Source of the DNA: an uncultured Marvinbryantia sp.
Lineage (GTDB): Bacteria > Bacillota > Clostridia > Lachnospirales > Lachnospiraceae
DNA: 64,000 nt
Assembly (NCBI GenBank): GCA_947630735.1
Contig: CANRIR010000005.1
Span: 17,933-81,932, forward strand
Direction of reading: 5' to 3'
Each line of letters begins with the position of its first letter. Positions within the stretch are counted from its first letter, which is position 1. A program made the position numbers and the translations under genes. The notes beneath the pieces are model-generated. The model worked only from the letters and a program-made list of their open reading frames with translations, was not told the DNA's origin and did no database searches. Positions 1-7,479 of this stretch are shown in pieces.

Positions 1-2
1 TC

Positions 3-602
3 ACTGGATTCAAATATATCGGCCAGCAGATCCTGGGCTTCGAGCAGAAGGGCGAGGGCACCTACCTGTTCGGCTTTGAGGAGAGCTACGGCTGCCTGAT
101 CGGCACCCACGCGCGCGACAAGGACGCCATCGTGGCCACCATGGCGCTCTGCGAGGCGGCGGCCTACTATAAGAGCCAGGGCAAGACCCTCTGGGATGCC
201 ATGATCGATATGTATGAGAAATATGGCTATTACAAGGATGCGATCCAGTCCATCACCCTGAAGGGGATCGAGGGGCTGCAGAAGATTCAGGACATCCTGA
301 ACACTCTGCGCGAGAATACGCCGGAGAAGATCGGCGACTACACCGTACTGTCCGCCAGGGACTACAAGCAGGACACCATTAAAAACCTGAAGACGGGCGA
401 AGTGACGCCCACCGGCCTGCCGTCTTCCAACGTGCTCTACTACGACATGAACGACGACGCGTGGCTCTGCGTAAGACCTTCCGGGACCGAGCCGAAGGTA
501 AAATTCTACTACGGCGTGAAGGGTTCTTCCCTGGAGGATGCGGACGCGAAGTCCGAGGAGCTGGGCAGACAGGTTCTGGATATGATCAACCGTATGCTAT
601 GA
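3..602 (+). CDS. pgcA: Phosphoglucomutase/phosphomannomutase, 3' part only
   Basis: C-terminal 199 residues of an alpha-D-phosphohexomutase; the gene begins before the window. These cytoplasmic enzymes interconvert hexose 1- and 6-phosphates and so supply nucleotide-sugar synthesis. The reading frame is open from base 3. The sugar-binding loop is visible as GFEESYG followed by GTHARDKDAI, and the phosphate-binding loop of the last domain as RPSGTEPKVKFYYG near the C-terminus. The stop codon overlaps the mazG start by 3 bases (ATGA), which suggests translational coupling. The family is clear. Glucose versus mannose preference cannot be read from this fragment; the pgcA symbol rests on the usual Firmicutes homologue. 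Confidence 0.9.
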   Translation, partial: TGFKYIGQQILGFEQKGEGTYLFGFEESYGCLIGTHARDKDAIVATMALCEAAAYYKSQGKTLWDAMIDMYEKYGYYKDAIQSITLKGIEGLQKIQDILNTLRENTPEKIGDYTVLSARDYKQDTIKNLKTGEVTPTGLPSSNVLYYDMNDDAWLCVRPSGTEPKVKFYYGVKGSSLEDADAKSEELGRQVLDMINRML

Positions 603-1075
603 AAAAAGAGTACAGTTTTGAAGATTTCACAGAGATCATAAGAAGGCTGCGCGCGCCCGGCGGCTGCCCCTGGGATCAGGAGCAGACCCACGAGAGCCTG
701 AAGCCGTGTATGATCAACGAGACCGCGGAGGCCATGGCGGCCATCGACGTGTGGCGGCAGACGGGCGACAGCTCCAATTTCTGCGAGGAGCTGGGGGACA
801 TGCTCCTGCAGGTGGTCCTGCAGAGCCAGATCGCCGCGGAGGAGGGCCTGTTTGACATTTCGGATGTGGTGCGCGCGGCCAGCGAAAAAATGCTGCGCCG
901 CCATCCGCACGTATTTGGAGGACAGAAGGAACTCCCGGATTGGGAAGAACTAAAGCAGGCGGAGCGGGCCGGGATCTCTGCAAAAGTGGAGTCGGCCAAG
1001 CGCGAGGCGCTGTCGAAAGCACAGAATGAGATCGTGCGGCATATAAAAGCGCGGGAAACTGCCCAAAAGCCCTGA
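599..1075 (+). CDS. mazG: MazG-family nucleoside triphosphate pyrophosphohydrolase
   Basis: 158 residues, a single-domain MazG. The family hydrolyses (d)NTPs to the monophosphate and pyrophosphate, as house-cleaning of aberrant nucleotides or to influence ppGpp. The typical start motif LRAPGGCPWDQEQTHESLKP is present, followed by the metal-binding ExxE...ExxD pattern (NETAEAMAAID, then CEELGDMLLQVV) and RRHPHVFG. An in-frame upstream ATG at 461 would extend the protein back into the mutase gene. I prefer the ATG at 599, which overlaps the mutase stop as ATGA and starts the protein where the family starts. E. coli MazG has two such domains; this is the short form common in Clostridia, upstream of the HU gene as often found. 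Confidence 0.93.
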   Translation: MKKEYSFEDFTEIIRRLRAPGGCPWDQEQTHESLKPCMINETAEAMAAIDVWRQTGDSSNFCEELGDMLLQVVLQSQIAAEEGLFDISDVVRAASEKMLRRHPHVFGGQKELPDWEELKQAERAGISAKVESAKREALSKAQNEIVRHIKARETAQKP

Positions 1076-1091
1076 TTATTGCGGAAAAGCC

Positions 1092-1120
1092 TTGACAAAT
1101 GGGGCTTGACGGTATATAAA
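1092..1120 (+). promoter_or_regulatory. Promoter of the HU gene
   Basis: TTGACA at 1092-1097 and TATAAA at 1115-1120 are separated by 17 bases, matching the housekeeping sigma consensus. The site lies 95 bases before the HU start codon, leaving a long untranslated leader with a GAGGAGGAAAT ribosome-binding site. Confidence 0.75.
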
Positions 1121-1214
1121 GGTTATTAGGAATGCACCGGATGTGCAGACCCCGATAAAATCTGACAGATGCTCCATGAGCATGTAAGAGAAATTCTAGA
1201 GGAGGAAATATTCC

Positions 1215-1493
1215 ATGAACAAAACAGAATTAGTAGCAGCGATTGCGAAGAAGACAGAGTTGTCGAAAAAAGATGCTGAAAAAGCAGTTAAGGCTTTTAC
1301 AGACGTAGTTACTGCTGAATTAAAGAAGGGCGAGAAGATCCAGCTGGTTGGATTTGGCACATTTGAGGTATCTAAGAGAGCTGCAAGGACAGGCAGGAAC
1401 CCGCAGACAGGCGCGACTATGAAGATCAAAGCTTCCAAGACACCGAAGTTCAAAGCTGGCAAAGCTCTGAAGGATGCGGTAAACAAGAAATAA
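1215..1493 (+). CDS. hup: HU-family nucleoid DNA-binding protein
   Basis: 92 residues, the normal length for HU. It forms dimers that bend and compact DNA. The sequence starts [13 protein letters not shown] and carries the beta-arm signature [20 protein letters not shown], with the conserved GRNPQTG tip and a lysine-rich end ([13 protein letters not shown]). It has its own consensus promoter, a strong ribosome-binding site and a strong terminator just after the stop, so it is a single-gene transcription unit, as expected for an abundant protein. Codon use also looks biased towards simple A/T-ending codons compared with neighbours, consistent with high expression. Confidence 0.97.
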   Translation: MNKTELVAAIAKKTELSKKDAEKAVKAFTDVVTAELKKGEKIQLVGFGTFEVSKRAARTGRNPQTGATMKIKASKTPKFKAGKALKDAVNKK

Positions 1494-1507
1494 AGAAAAT
1501 AGAGCAG

Positions 1508-1531
1508 GCGGGGCGCGATGCCCCGCTTTTT
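1508..1531 (+). terminator. Rho-independent terminator after HU
   Basis: A perfect GC stem GCGGGGC (1508-1514) / GCCCCGC (1520-1526) with a 5-base loop is followed by six T. It lies 15 bases after the HU stop codon. Confidence 0.93.
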
Positions 1532-1603
1532 CATACGGGAGAAAACCCTGTGACCGATCCGCGCGCACAGGGCTTCTCGGCGGCAGGAGGAGGGCATGGC
1601 ATT

Positions 1604-1843
1604 ATGAGATTAGATAAATTTTTGAAGGTTTCCCGTCTGATCAAGCGCAGGACGGTGGCAAACGAGGCCTGTGATGCCGGCAGGGTGCTGGTCAACGGAA
1701 AAGTGGCGAAGGCCTCCGTGAACATAAAAGAGGGGGACGTGATCGAGATACAGTTCGGCACAAAGAGCGTGCGCGTGGAGGCAGTGAGCGTGCAGGAGAC
1801 CGTCCGCAAGGAGGAGGCGCAGGAGATGTACCGCTATCTGTAA
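1604..1843 (+). CDS. rqcP: S4-domain RNA-binding protein RqcP (YabO/HslR family)
   Basis: 79 residues made almost wholly of one S4 RNA-binding fold: MRLDKFLKVSRLIKRRTVA, then the GRVLVNGKVAKAS loop. In Bacillus, YabO/RqcP works with RqcH on obstructed 50S subunits to add C-terminal alanine tails in ribosome quality control. An upstream in-frame start at 1550 exists. The ATG at 1604 is preferred because it gives the family's N-terminus and follows a GGAGGAGGG purine run. It heads the rqcP-yabP-yabQ-divIC order conserved in spore formers, which strongly supports the call. Confidence 0.9.
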   Translation: MRLDKFLKVSRLIKRRTVANEACDAGRVLVNGKVAKASVNIKEGDVIEIQFGTKSVRVEAVSVQETVRKEEAQEMYRYL

Positions 1844-1925
1844 CGGCGCTTCTTTTGACGCGGCAAGAAATAATTCCGTCTTCCGGCGCATATACTAAAA
1901 TGAGGATACGCACCGGGGGATAAGT

Positions 1926-2210
1926 ATGGAAGAAAAACAGATGCCAAGGGCACATAAGGTAGTCGTGGTGGGAAGGAAATCCGGTACCGTCAGCGGCATA
2001 TCGGATGTGCTTTCTTTTGATGAGAATGAGATCGTTCTGGACACCGACATGGGACTGCTGACCATCAAGGGGAAGGAGCTGCATATCAGCCGTCTCACGC
2101 TGGAGCTGGGCGAGGCGGATCTGGAAGGGAAAGTGGACAGTTTCGTATACTCTGAGCGCGGCCACAAGAAAAAACAGGAAGGCAGCCTGGTGCGCAGGCT
2201 GTTCCGCTAG
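1926..2210 (+). CDS. yabP: Sporulation protein YabP
   Basis: 94 residues. YabP-family proteins are needed for normal spore formation in Bacillus and are found only in endospore formers. Visible are the small beta-rich YabP core (GISDVLSFDENEIVLDTDMG, then LLTIKGKELHISRLTLELGE) and a basic C-terminal tail. It sits between rqcP and yabQ, with its stop one base before the yabQ ATG, so translation is probably coupled. In B. subtilis this pair is under mother-cell sigma control; no such promoter was confirmed here. Confidence 0.9.
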   Translation: MEEKQMPRAHKVVVVGRKSGTVSGISDVLSFDENEIVLDTDMGLLTIKGKELHISRLTLELGEADLEGKVDSFVYSERGHKKKQEGSLVRRLFR

Positions 2211-2211
2211 C

Positions 2212-2556
2212 ATGAGCGCGGTCGTGCGGCAGGAGGCCGTGTTCTTTGGCGCCAGTATCCTCACGGGCATTTTTCTGGTGTGGTCTTATGATCTGTTCCG
2301 GATCTTCCGCAGGATCGTTCCGCATCACATGATCGCGGTCAGCGTGGAGGATCTTGTGTACTGGATCGCTGTCTCGCTGGTCATTTTCGGCATGATCTTT
2401 GAAAAAAATAACGGGGCCCTGCGGGGATATTCCTTTGTGGGCATCCTGCTGGGAGTCTGGACGCAGTGCTTCGCGGAGTCACTTTTTCGCAAGATGTGGA
2501 TAAAACTGTTGAAAAAGATGAAAAAAAGGCGTAGAATGTCAGTAAACCAAAGATAG
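2212..2556 (+). CDS. yabQ: Spore cortex protein YabQ
   Basis: 114 residues with three hydrophobic segments (about residues 8-27, 43-62 and 72-88) and a very basic tail (KKMKKRRRMSVNQR). YabQ is an integral membrane protein of the outer forespore membrane needed for cortex formation in B. subtilis. The motif YDLFRIFRR between the first two membrane segments is typical. It follows yabP immediately and precedes the divIC-like gene by 31 bases, the standard order. Shorter than the B. subtilis protein, as usual in Clostridia. Confidence 0.87.
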   Translation: MSAVVRQEAVFFGASILTGIFLVWSYDLFRIFRRIVPHHMIAVSVEDLVYWIAVSLVIFGMIFEKNNGALRGYSFVGILLGVWTQCFAESLFRKMWIKLLKKMKKRRRMSVNQR

Positions 2557-2587
2557 AGAAAGTCTTTGACAGGGGAGAATCCGATCT

Positions 2588-2887
2588 ATGAAAGCAAAAA
2601 AGCGGACTAAGGGGCGAAACCGTGGGGAGATGATCTGCATCTCTGCAGTCGTTCTTGTGCTGATGGGTGTAGTGTTTTATAAGAGCAGCGAGCTGGAGAA
2701 AAAGAATGCGGGATATGAGATGAAGATCGCCCAGCTCAACGAAGAGATCGCACAGGAGAGCGAGCGCGCACAAGAGCTGGAAGAGCTGAAAGAATATGTA
2801 AACACGCCGGAATACGCCGGGGAGGCGGCCATGGAAAAATTGGGCATGGCAGGCGAGGACGAGATCCTTTTCCGTGCGCAGCAGTAG
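2588..2887 (+). CDS. divIC: Septum formation initiator DivIC/FtsB-like protein
   Basis: 99 residues with a basic cytoplasmic N-terminus, one membrane segment (about 17-33), and then a charged coiled coil (about 34-68, from SSELEKKNAGYEM to ELEELKEY) ending in a short globular part (AMEKLGMAGEDEILFR). This is the architecture of DivIC/FtsB, which joins FtsL and DivIB/FtsQ at the division septum. Its place after yabPQ matches divIC in Firmicutes. The family is highly divergent, so the symbol rests on topology and context. Confidence 0.85.
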   Translation: MKAKKRTKGRNRGEMICISAVVLVLMGVVFYKSSELEKKNAGYEMKIAQLNEEIAQESERAQELEELKEYVNTPEYAGEAAMEKLGMAGEDEILFRAQQ

Positions 2888-2950
2888 CCTGCAGCGGCGG
2901 AAGACGCAAAGGCAGGACAGCGCAGGGCGGTATAATATTTCAAAATTTGG

Positions 2951-2979
2951 TTGACAATAGAATGGAAACCAGATATAAT
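2951..2979 (+). promoter_or_regulatory. Perfect consensus promoter for the tRNA-Met transcript
   Basis: TTGACA at 2951-2956, a 17-base spacer, and TATAAT at 2974-2979: both boxes are perfect. Transcription should begin near 2986, just before the first copy of the 112-base repeat, so the repeats would be transcribed as a leader of about 255 bases ahead of tRNA-Met. Confidence 0.85.
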
Positions 2980-2988
2980 ACTTTCTAT

Positions 2989-3241
2989 GCATCATGTCCG
3001 CTTCGCGAACATGATATGACAGAGGACACACGCGCATAAAGATCGCTCTGCGAGCGATGGCGCACTGTGTCTCCGCTCTTTCAGAGCGGGACATATTCGT
3101 GCATCATGTCCGCTGCGCGAACATGATATGACAGAGGACACACGCGCATAGGAATCGCTCTGCGAGCGATGGCGCACTGTGTCTCCGCTCTTTCAGAGCG
3201 GGACATATTCGTGCATCATGTTCGTTTCACGAACATGATAT
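2989..3241 (+). repeat. Two full 112-bp tandem repeats plus a 29-base third start, structured tRNA leader
   Basis: Copies lie at 2989-3100 and 3101-3212, and a partial copy starts at 3213. Each unit contains three inverted repeats. Hairpin A (2991-3015 in copy 1) pairs ATCATGT with ACATGAT. Hairpin B (3042-3058) pairs ATCGCTC with GAGCGAT and is enclosed by a longer stem (GACACA/TGTGTC and GCGC/GCGC). Hairpin C (3073-3089) pairs CCGCTCT with AGAGCGG. The partial third copy keeps only hairpin A, with a perfect 11-bp stem (3215-3239), and abuts the tRNA. The full copies differ at only a few positions. No protein is likely. It may be a processed leader, an RNA element or a remnant of duplication. 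Confidence 0.9.
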
Positions 3242-3243
3242 AT

Positions 3244-3317
3244 GGCGGAATAGCTCAGTTGGCTAGAGCACACGGTTCATACCCGTGGTGTCGAGAGTTC
3301 AAATCTCCCTTCCGCTA
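3244..3317 (+). tRNA. tRNA-Met (anticodon CAT, elongator type)
   Basis: A full cloverleaf of 74 bases: acceptor GGCGGAA/TTCCGCT (first pair G-T), D arm GCTC/GAGC, anticodon stem CACGG/CCGTG with loop TTCATAC, T arm with loop TTCAAAT, and discriminator A. CCA is not encoded. The anticodon stem lacks the three G-C pairs of initiator tRNA, so this is the elongator. One odd point is an A-C mismatch in the T stem (second pair, GAGAG against CTCCC). Confidence 0.95.
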
Positions 3318-3323
3318 TTTTGG

Positions 3324-3369
3324 AAAACCTCGAAAGATACTTTTTTGAGAAGTGTCTTCGAGGTTTTTT
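3324..3369 (+). terminator. Terminator after tRNA-Met
   Basis: The inverted repeat AACCTCGAA(A)GATACTT against AAGTGTCTTCGAGGTT is followed by a T run (3364-3369). It lies 6 bases after the tRNA and is AT-rich but long. Confidence 0.85.
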
Positions 3370-3452
3370 GCGTGGACGACGGAAAATTCCGGAATTTATC
3401 AAAAGTGCACAAAATTTCATAAAAAATTTAGAAAATATTAGGATTCTGTCCC

Positions 3453-3480
3453 TTGCTTTTTTGGATAATTGTGCTAAAAT
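3453..3480 (+). promoter_or_regulatory. Putative promoter of the small lipoprotein gene
   Basis: TTGCTT at 3453-3458, a 16-base spacer, and TAAAAT at 3475-3480 preceded by TGC (extended -10). It lies 71 bases before the start codon at 3551. Confidence 0.55.
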
Positions 3481-3550
3481 ATGCTCGTATCAAGTGGCAG
3501 ATGCGCTGATACAGTTTAGAAAGGTTCGAAGATTTGAGGAGGATTAAAAA

Positions 3551-3787
3551 ATGAAAAAGAGAGTAATAGCTTTGGCAGCAGTTCTGGCATTTGCAGGTGC
3601 ACTTGCGGTTGGCTGCGGCAGCAAGAAGGCAGAGACGGAGGCGGCTCCGGCTACAGAGGCTACCACGGAAGCAACCACAGAAGCTCCGGCTACAGAGGCT
3701 GAGGAGACAGAAGCTGCAACCACAGAGGCGGCGGCTACAGAGGCTGAGACCACAGAGGCAGCTACCACAGAAGCGGCGACTGAGTAG
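3551..3787 (+). CDS. Small lipoprotein with a Thr/Glu/Ala-rich low-complexity body
   Basis: 78 residues. The first 22 form a lipoprotein signal (MKKRVIALAAVLAFAGALAV, then G and C at 22), so the mature protein would be a lipid-anchored chain on the outer face of the membrane. The rest (about residue 26 on) is almost only Thr, Glu and Ala in repeats of the type ATEATTEA, with no foldable domain. Its function is unknown; such proteins are frequent in Lachnospiraceae and may be spacers or calcium/cation binders. It has its own promoter, a GAGGA ribosome-binding site and a strong terminator. The MetQ protein at 16842 ends in the same kind of sequence. Confidence 0.75.
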   Translation: MKKRVIALAAVLAFAGALAVGCGSKKAETEAAPATEATTEATTEAPATEAEETEAATTEAAATEAETTEAATTEAATE

Positions 3788-3822
3788 ATCAGGTTCCGAT
3801 AGTTTTATAAAGACGAAAGAGG

Positions 3823-3853
3823 GCGCTGTGCAGATCCTGCACAGCGCTTTTAT
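3823..3853 (+). terminator. Terminator after the lipoprotein gene
   Basis: The near-perfect stem GCGCTGTGCAG/CTGCACAGCGC with a 3-base loop is followed by TTTTAT. Confidence 0.9.
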
Positions 3854-3897
3854 CGTGGAGAAGATGATCGCGCGTCCTAATATTTGTAACAAAATGC

Positions 3898-3926
3898 TTG
3901 ACAAGCCCGATGGTTTATGGTAACAT
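3898..3926 (+). promoter_or_regulatory. Promoter of tRNA-Thr
   Basis: TTGACA at 3898-3903 and TAACAT at 3921-3926 are 17 bases apart. The -10 box ends 28 bases before the tRNA. Confidence 0.7.
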
Positions 3927-3953
3927 CTAATACCGTAGCGAGCAATCTCGCAG

Positions 3954-4026
3954 GCTGGTGTGGCACAGGTGGTAGCGCACCTCATTGGTAGTGAGGAGGT
4001 CACGGGTCCGAGTCCCGTCACCAGCT
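3954..4026 (+). tRNA. tRNA-Thr (anticodon GGT)
   Basis: 73 bases: acceptor GCTGGTG/CACCAGC, anticodon stem CCTCA/TGAGG with loop TTGGTAG, T stem ACGGG/CCCGT, discriminator T; CCA not encoded. Two odd points. The D stem GCAC/GCGC holds an A-C mismatch. The T loop reads TCCGAGT, with C instead of T at the usual pseudouridine 55 position. It is flanked by its own promoter and terminator, so it is probably expressed. Confidence 0.9.
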
Positions 4027-4027
4027 T

Positions 4028-4057
4028 AAAAAAATGGCTTATCAAAGCCATTTTTTT
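4028..4057 (+). terminator. Terminator after tRNA-Thr
   Basis: The stem AAATGGCTT/AAAGCCATTT has a 3-base loop and ends in a run of seven T. The stem is flanked by A's upstream, so it could also act for rlmB arriving from the other strand. Confidence 0.88.
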
Positions 4058-4077
4058 ATGCAGATCCAATTTTTATG

Positions 4078-4818
4078 CTAATTCATCCGCTGCCGCACAA
4101 TCTCAAACGCCATCACGCCTGCCGCCACCGAGGCATTGAGGGAATCGATGTCCCCTTTCATCGGGATGGAGGCCACATAATCGCACTTCTCTTTTACCAG
4201 ACGTCCCACGCCTTCGCCCTCGCCGCCGATCACCAGGCCGATGGGGCCCGTGAGGTTCAGCCTGTACATGGTCTCCCCGCCCATATCTGCGCAGACAAAC
4301 CAGAGTCCTTTTTCTTTTAATTCCTCTATGGTCTTTACAAGATTGGTCACTTTCGCCACCGGCGTGTAATTCAGGGCACCGGCCGACGCTTTTGCCACCG
4401 TGGCGGTGAGGCCGGACGCACGGCGTTTCGGAATGATGACCCCGTGGGCACCCGCAAGGTTTGCCGTGCGGATGATGGCTCCCAGGTTGTGGGGATCCTC
4501 AATGCCGTCCAGCAGAAACAGGAAGGGATCCTCCCCCCGCTCCCGCGCCAGATGAAGCATATCTTCAATCTCCGCATATTCGTACGCCGCGGCGTACGCG
4601 ATGACCCCCTGGTGTTTGCCGGTTTCGCTCATCTGGTCTAGGCGCTCCTTTTGCACAAACTGGATCAGGGTGTCCTGCTTTTTCGCCTCGCGGATGATGG
4701 TGCGCACCGGGCCGTCCTGGCAGCCGTCCAGCACGAACAGCTTATCGATGGTCCTGCCTGCCCGGAATGCCTCCGCCACAGCATTTCTTCCTTCAATGGT
4801 AAATTCTTCGTACCGCAT
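4078..4818 (-). CDS. rlmB: 23S rRNA (guanosine-2'-O-)-methyltransferase RlmB, TrmH/SpoU family
   Basis: 246 residues. SAM-dependent SPOUT enzyme that methylates a ribose in 23S rRNA domain V. An N-terminal substrate-binding domain (about 1-75) carries the family start GRNAVAEAFRAGR. The knotted SPOUT domain follows, with motif 1 NLGAIIRTANLAGA, motif 2 GLVIGGEGEGV and motif 3 IPMKGDIDSLNASVAAGV. It is last in the cysS-mrnC-rlmB unit, 9 bases after mrnC. This trio is widely conserved in Firmicutes, which separates it from other SpoU paralogues. Confidence 0.92.
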   Translation of the reverse strand: MRYEEFTIEGRNAVAEAFRAGRTIDKLFVLDGCQDGPVRTIIREAKKQDTLIQFVQKERLDQMSETGKHQGVIAYAAAYEYAEIEDMLHLARERGEDPFLFLLDGIEDPHNLGAIIRTANLAGAHGVIIPKRRASGLTATVAKASAGALNYTPVAKVTNLVKTIEELKEKGLWFVCADMGGETMYRLNLTGPIGLVIGGEGEGVGRLVKEKCDYVASIPMKGDIDSLNASVAAGVMAFEIVRQRMN

Positions 4819-4827
4819 ATATGCTCC

Positions 4828-5310
4828 TCACTGCGCCGGATCGCTTTTTTCTGCGCCTTGGTTCCGTGGGCCCGGCATTTCGGGAAGCCCCGCGAGAGCC
4901 GCCTGTATCAGATCGATCATGCGCGCCGTCTCTTTTTTCAGATAAAGGTACCCCATCAGGGCCTCAAAGCCGGTCGCCCGAAGGTAGTCTTCCAGGCTGG
5001 CGTTTTTCGCGTGGCTGTATGGCTTTGCGTTCTTTCCGCGCCGGTAGACGGCCTCCTCCTCCGCGCTTAAAAGGGGAAGTAAGATATCCATCATCCCGGA
5101 CTGCGTCTGGGCCTTTACCAGGGCGCTGGCCCTGTTGTGCAGCTTCCGCACGGCGCAGCTGCCCTGCTCCACCAGCATGGTGCGGATGGCCAGATCGTAG
5201 ACGGCGTCCCCGATATAGGCCAGCACCAGCGGCGAATATGTGCGCAGATCCGCCTCCGAAAGCTGCATCCGCTCGTTCAGATACGCGAGGAAATCTACGC
5301 TCTCTCCCAT
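4828..5310 (-). CDS. mrnC: Mini-ribonuclease III
   Basis: 160 residues: an RNase III catalytic domain without the double-stranded RNA-binding domain. In B. subtilis this enzyme matures the ends of 23S rRNA. The catalytic signature is [15 protein letters not shown], and the second conserved acidic patch is near [13 protein letters not shown]. The C-terminal 20 residues ([18 protein letters not shown] region) look disordered. The gene overlaps the end of cysS by 16 bases, so the two are translationally linked, as in most Firmicutes. Confidence 0.93.
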   Translation of the reverse strand: MGESVDFLAYLNERMQLSEADLRTYSPLVLAYIGDAVYDLAIRTMLVEQGSCAVRKLHNRASALVKAQTQSGMMDILLPLLSAEEEAVYRRGKNAKPYSHAKNASLEDYLRATGFEALMGYLYLKKETARMIDLIQAALAGLPEMPGPRNQGAEKSDPAQ

Positions 5311-6704
5311 TTTACACCTTCCCGGGTATCTTTCAGCACAATGCCCTGCTTTAAAAGGATGTCCCGGATCTCGTCGGCGCGGGCAAAATTTTTCGCCTTT
5401 CTGGCCGCCTGGCGCTCCTCGATCAGCGCCTCGATCTCGCTGTCCAGCACTTCCTCTTTCTTCTCCACGATCAGCCCCAGGATATCGGCGAGCTCCGTGA
5501 TCTTGTTCTTTACCGCGTCCGCAAACGCCCGGGAACTCTCGGTCGACACGTTTGTGTTCGCGTATTTTACCAGCTCGAAGATGGCGGAGATGGCGTCGGC
5601 CGTGTTGAAGTCGTCGTCCATCGCCTCGTCAAATTTCTTTTCATATTCCGAAAGGGATGCCGTCTCCTGTGTCTCCGCCTCCGTCATTTCCGCGGTCTGC
5701 GCGTTTGCGGACAGGAATTTCAGGTTCTCCACCGCGGTGACGATGCGCTCCAGCCCGTTTGCGGAAGCCTCCATCAGCTCGGCGCTGAAATTTAAGGGGC
5801 TGCGGTAGTGCGCGCTCAGCATAAAGAAGCGCAGCACCTGCAGATCATAGCGCTCCGCGATCTCCCGCACGGTAAAGAAGTTGCCCAGGGATTTGGACAT
5901 TTTCCGGTTGTCTATGTTCAAGAATCCGTTGTGCATCCAGTAGCGCGCAAAGATCTTGCCGTTGCAGCACTCGCTCTGGGCGATCTCGTTCTCATGGTGC
6001 GGGAAGATGAGGTCCTCGCCGCCCGCGTGAATGTCGATCTCCTCGCCCAGATATTTTTTCGCCATCACGGAGCACTCGATGTGCCAGCCGGGACGGCCCT
6101 TGCACCACGGGGACTCCCAGAAGGGTTCGCCCTCTTTTTTCGGCTTCCAGAGCACAAAATCCAGAGGGTCTTCCTTCTGCTCCTCGCCGGTCACCAGAAG
6201 GGAGCGGTTCCCGCCCCGCAGATCGTCCAGGTTTTTGTGTGAGAGCTTTCCGTACTCCTTAAATTTCCGGGTGCGGAAATAGACCGTGCCGTCTTCTGCC
6301 ACATAGGCGAAACCCTTATCGATGAGGGTTTGGATCATCTCGATCATGCCGTCGATCTCCTGCGTGGCCTGCGGATGGGTTGTGGCGGGGCGCACGTTCA
6401 TGCCCTGCATATCCTTTTTGCACTCCTCGATGTAGCGCTGGGAGATCTCCTCCGCCGTGACGCCCTCCTCCATGGCCTTTTTGATGATCTTGTCGTCCAC
6501 GTCCGTGAAGTTCGACACATAATTTACCTCGTAGCCCCGGTGCTCCATATAGCGCCGCGCCGTGTCAAACACGATCATGGGGCGGGCGTTGCCGATGTGG
6601 ATCAGGTTGTACACGGTGGGCCCGCACACATACATACTCACTTTTCCAGGCACCAGGGGCACAAATTCTTCTTTCTGTTTTGTCAGCGTATTGTATATTT
6701 TCAT
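5295..6704 (-). CDS. cysS: Cysteinyl-tRNA synthetase
   Basis: 469 residues, normal length. Class I synthetase that charges tRNA-Cys. The HIGH motif is HIGNAR, the zinc-site cysteine lies in VCGPTVYN, the second zinc region includes WHIECS and [15 protein letters not shown], and the KMSKS loop is KMSKSLGN. The C-terminal anticodon-binding part ends GVKWERA. An upstream in-frame ATG at 6734 would add ten residues. The start at 6704 ([14 protein letters not shown]) is the family start and follows a GGAGAT site. It leads the cysS-mrnC-rlmB unit from a near-consensus promoter. Confidence 0.96.
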   Translation of the reverse strand: MKIYNTLTKQKEEFVPLVPGKVSMYVCGPTVYNLIHIGNARPMIVFDTARRYMEHRGYEVNYVSNFTDVDDKIIKKAMEEGVTAEEISQRYIEECKKDMQGMNVRPATTHPQATQEIDGMIEMIQTLIDKGFAYVAEDGTVYFRTRKFKEYGKLSHKNLDDLRGGNRSLLVTGEEQKEDPLDFVLWKPKKEGEPFWESPWCKGRPGWHIECSVMAKKYLGEEIDIHAGGEDLIFPHHENEIAQSECCNGKIFARYWMHNGFLNIDNRKMSKSLGNFFTVREIAERYDLQVLRFFMLSAHYRSPLNFSAELMEASANGLERIVTAVENLKFLSANAQTAEMTEAETQETASLSEYEKKFDEAMDDDFNTADAISAIFELVKYANTNVSTESSRAFADAVKNKITELADILGLIVEKKEEVLDSEIEALIEERQAARKAKNFARADEIRDILLKQGIVLKDTREGVKWERA

Positions 6705-6737
6705 AAAAATCTCCACCTGTCTTTCTTTATTCACTTA

Positions 6738-6766
6738 AGTGTATTGGAAATTTCCGGATTTGTCAA
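6738..6766 (-). promoter_or_regulatory. Promoter of cysS-mrnC-rlmB
   Basis: On the minus strand, TTGACA (6761-6766) and TACACT (6738-6743) are 17 bases apart. The -35 box overlaps the last codon and stop of ispF. Confidence 0.8.
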
Positions 6767-7314
6767 CAGGTTCCGGGCCGGATCGCTCTGCCGCAGCCCG
6801 GGCAGCCGTCCTGACTGTAAGCGCAGATATCGGGCTGATCCAATAAGGACGTAAGGAGGCATACCGCATGGGAGGCGATCCCCTCGCCGCTTCCCGTAAA
6901 GCCGAGGCCTTCCTCCGTGGTGGCCTTGATATTTACCTGGCCCGGCGAGATGCCCAGCGCCTCCGCCACATTCGCCGCCATCTGCGGCATGTGATCCCGC
7001 AGTTTCGGCCGCTGTGCGATGATCGTCGCGTCGATATTTTCCACTATATAATTGTGTTCTTCCAAAAGATCCGCCACGCGGCGCAGGAGAGTGATGCTGG
7101 ATATCCCCTCGTAGGCCGGATCCGTGTCCGGGAAATGCCTGCCAATGTCGCCCAGAGCCGCCGCCCCCAGAAGCGCGTCCATGATGGCATGCACAGCCAC
7201 ATCCGCGTCCGAGTGTCCCAGCAGTCCTTTCTCATAGGGGATCTCCACGCCGCACAGGATCAGCTTCCGGCCTTCCGTCAGCCTGTGCACATCATATCCC
7301 ATTCCAATTCTCAT
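6763..7314 (-). CDS. ispF: 2-C-methyl-D-erythritol 2,4-cyclodiphosphate synthase with a cysteine-rich C-terminal extension
   Basis: IspF cyclises CDP-methylerythritol 2-phosphate to MEcPP in the non-mevalonate isoprenoid pathway. The zinc ligands are in [12 protein letters not shown] and [14 protein letters not shown]; the rest of the active site is in [15 protein letters not shown] and [20 protein letters not shown]. An upstream in-frame ATG at 7395 is rejected because [12 protein letters not shown] is the standard start. The domain normally ends near AVCLLTSL, about 157 residues. Here about 25 more residues follow, with four cysteines ([16 protein letters not shown], then C at the last position), a possible metal-binding tail. 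The gene end overlaps the cysS promoter. Confidence 0.94.
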   Translation of the reverse strand: MRIGMGYDVHRLTEGRKLILCGVEIPYEKGLLGHSDADVAVHAIMDALLGAAALGDIGRHFPDTDPAYEGISSITLLRRVADLLEEHNYIVENIDATIIAQRPKLRDHMPQMAANVAEALGISPGQVNIKATTEEGLGFTGSGEGIASHAVCLLTSLLDQPDICAYSQDGCPGCGRAIRPGTC

Positions 7315-7479
7315 ATCATCCACGCTCCTGTCTTTTTTCTTCACTCTAGCACAGAAACCGTATTCCTGCAAGGGCGGAGGTAAAAAGTGTGGCATGCATC
7401 GCAGGGTTTTCGTTTTATGCCGGAAACTCTGGAAAAAAATAAATTAGTATGCTATTCTTAGTCCAAAGGAGAGAAGTCT

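Noticed and set aside
2989..3241. Possible CRISPR array
   Set aside because: The units are 112 bases with no unique spacers, only two full copies, and each contains several different hairpins; no cas genes are present.
3320..3547. 75-codon plus-strand frame after tRNA-Met
   Set aside because: It runs through the tRNA terminator and the lipoprotein promoter, lacks a ribosome-binding site and has no family features.
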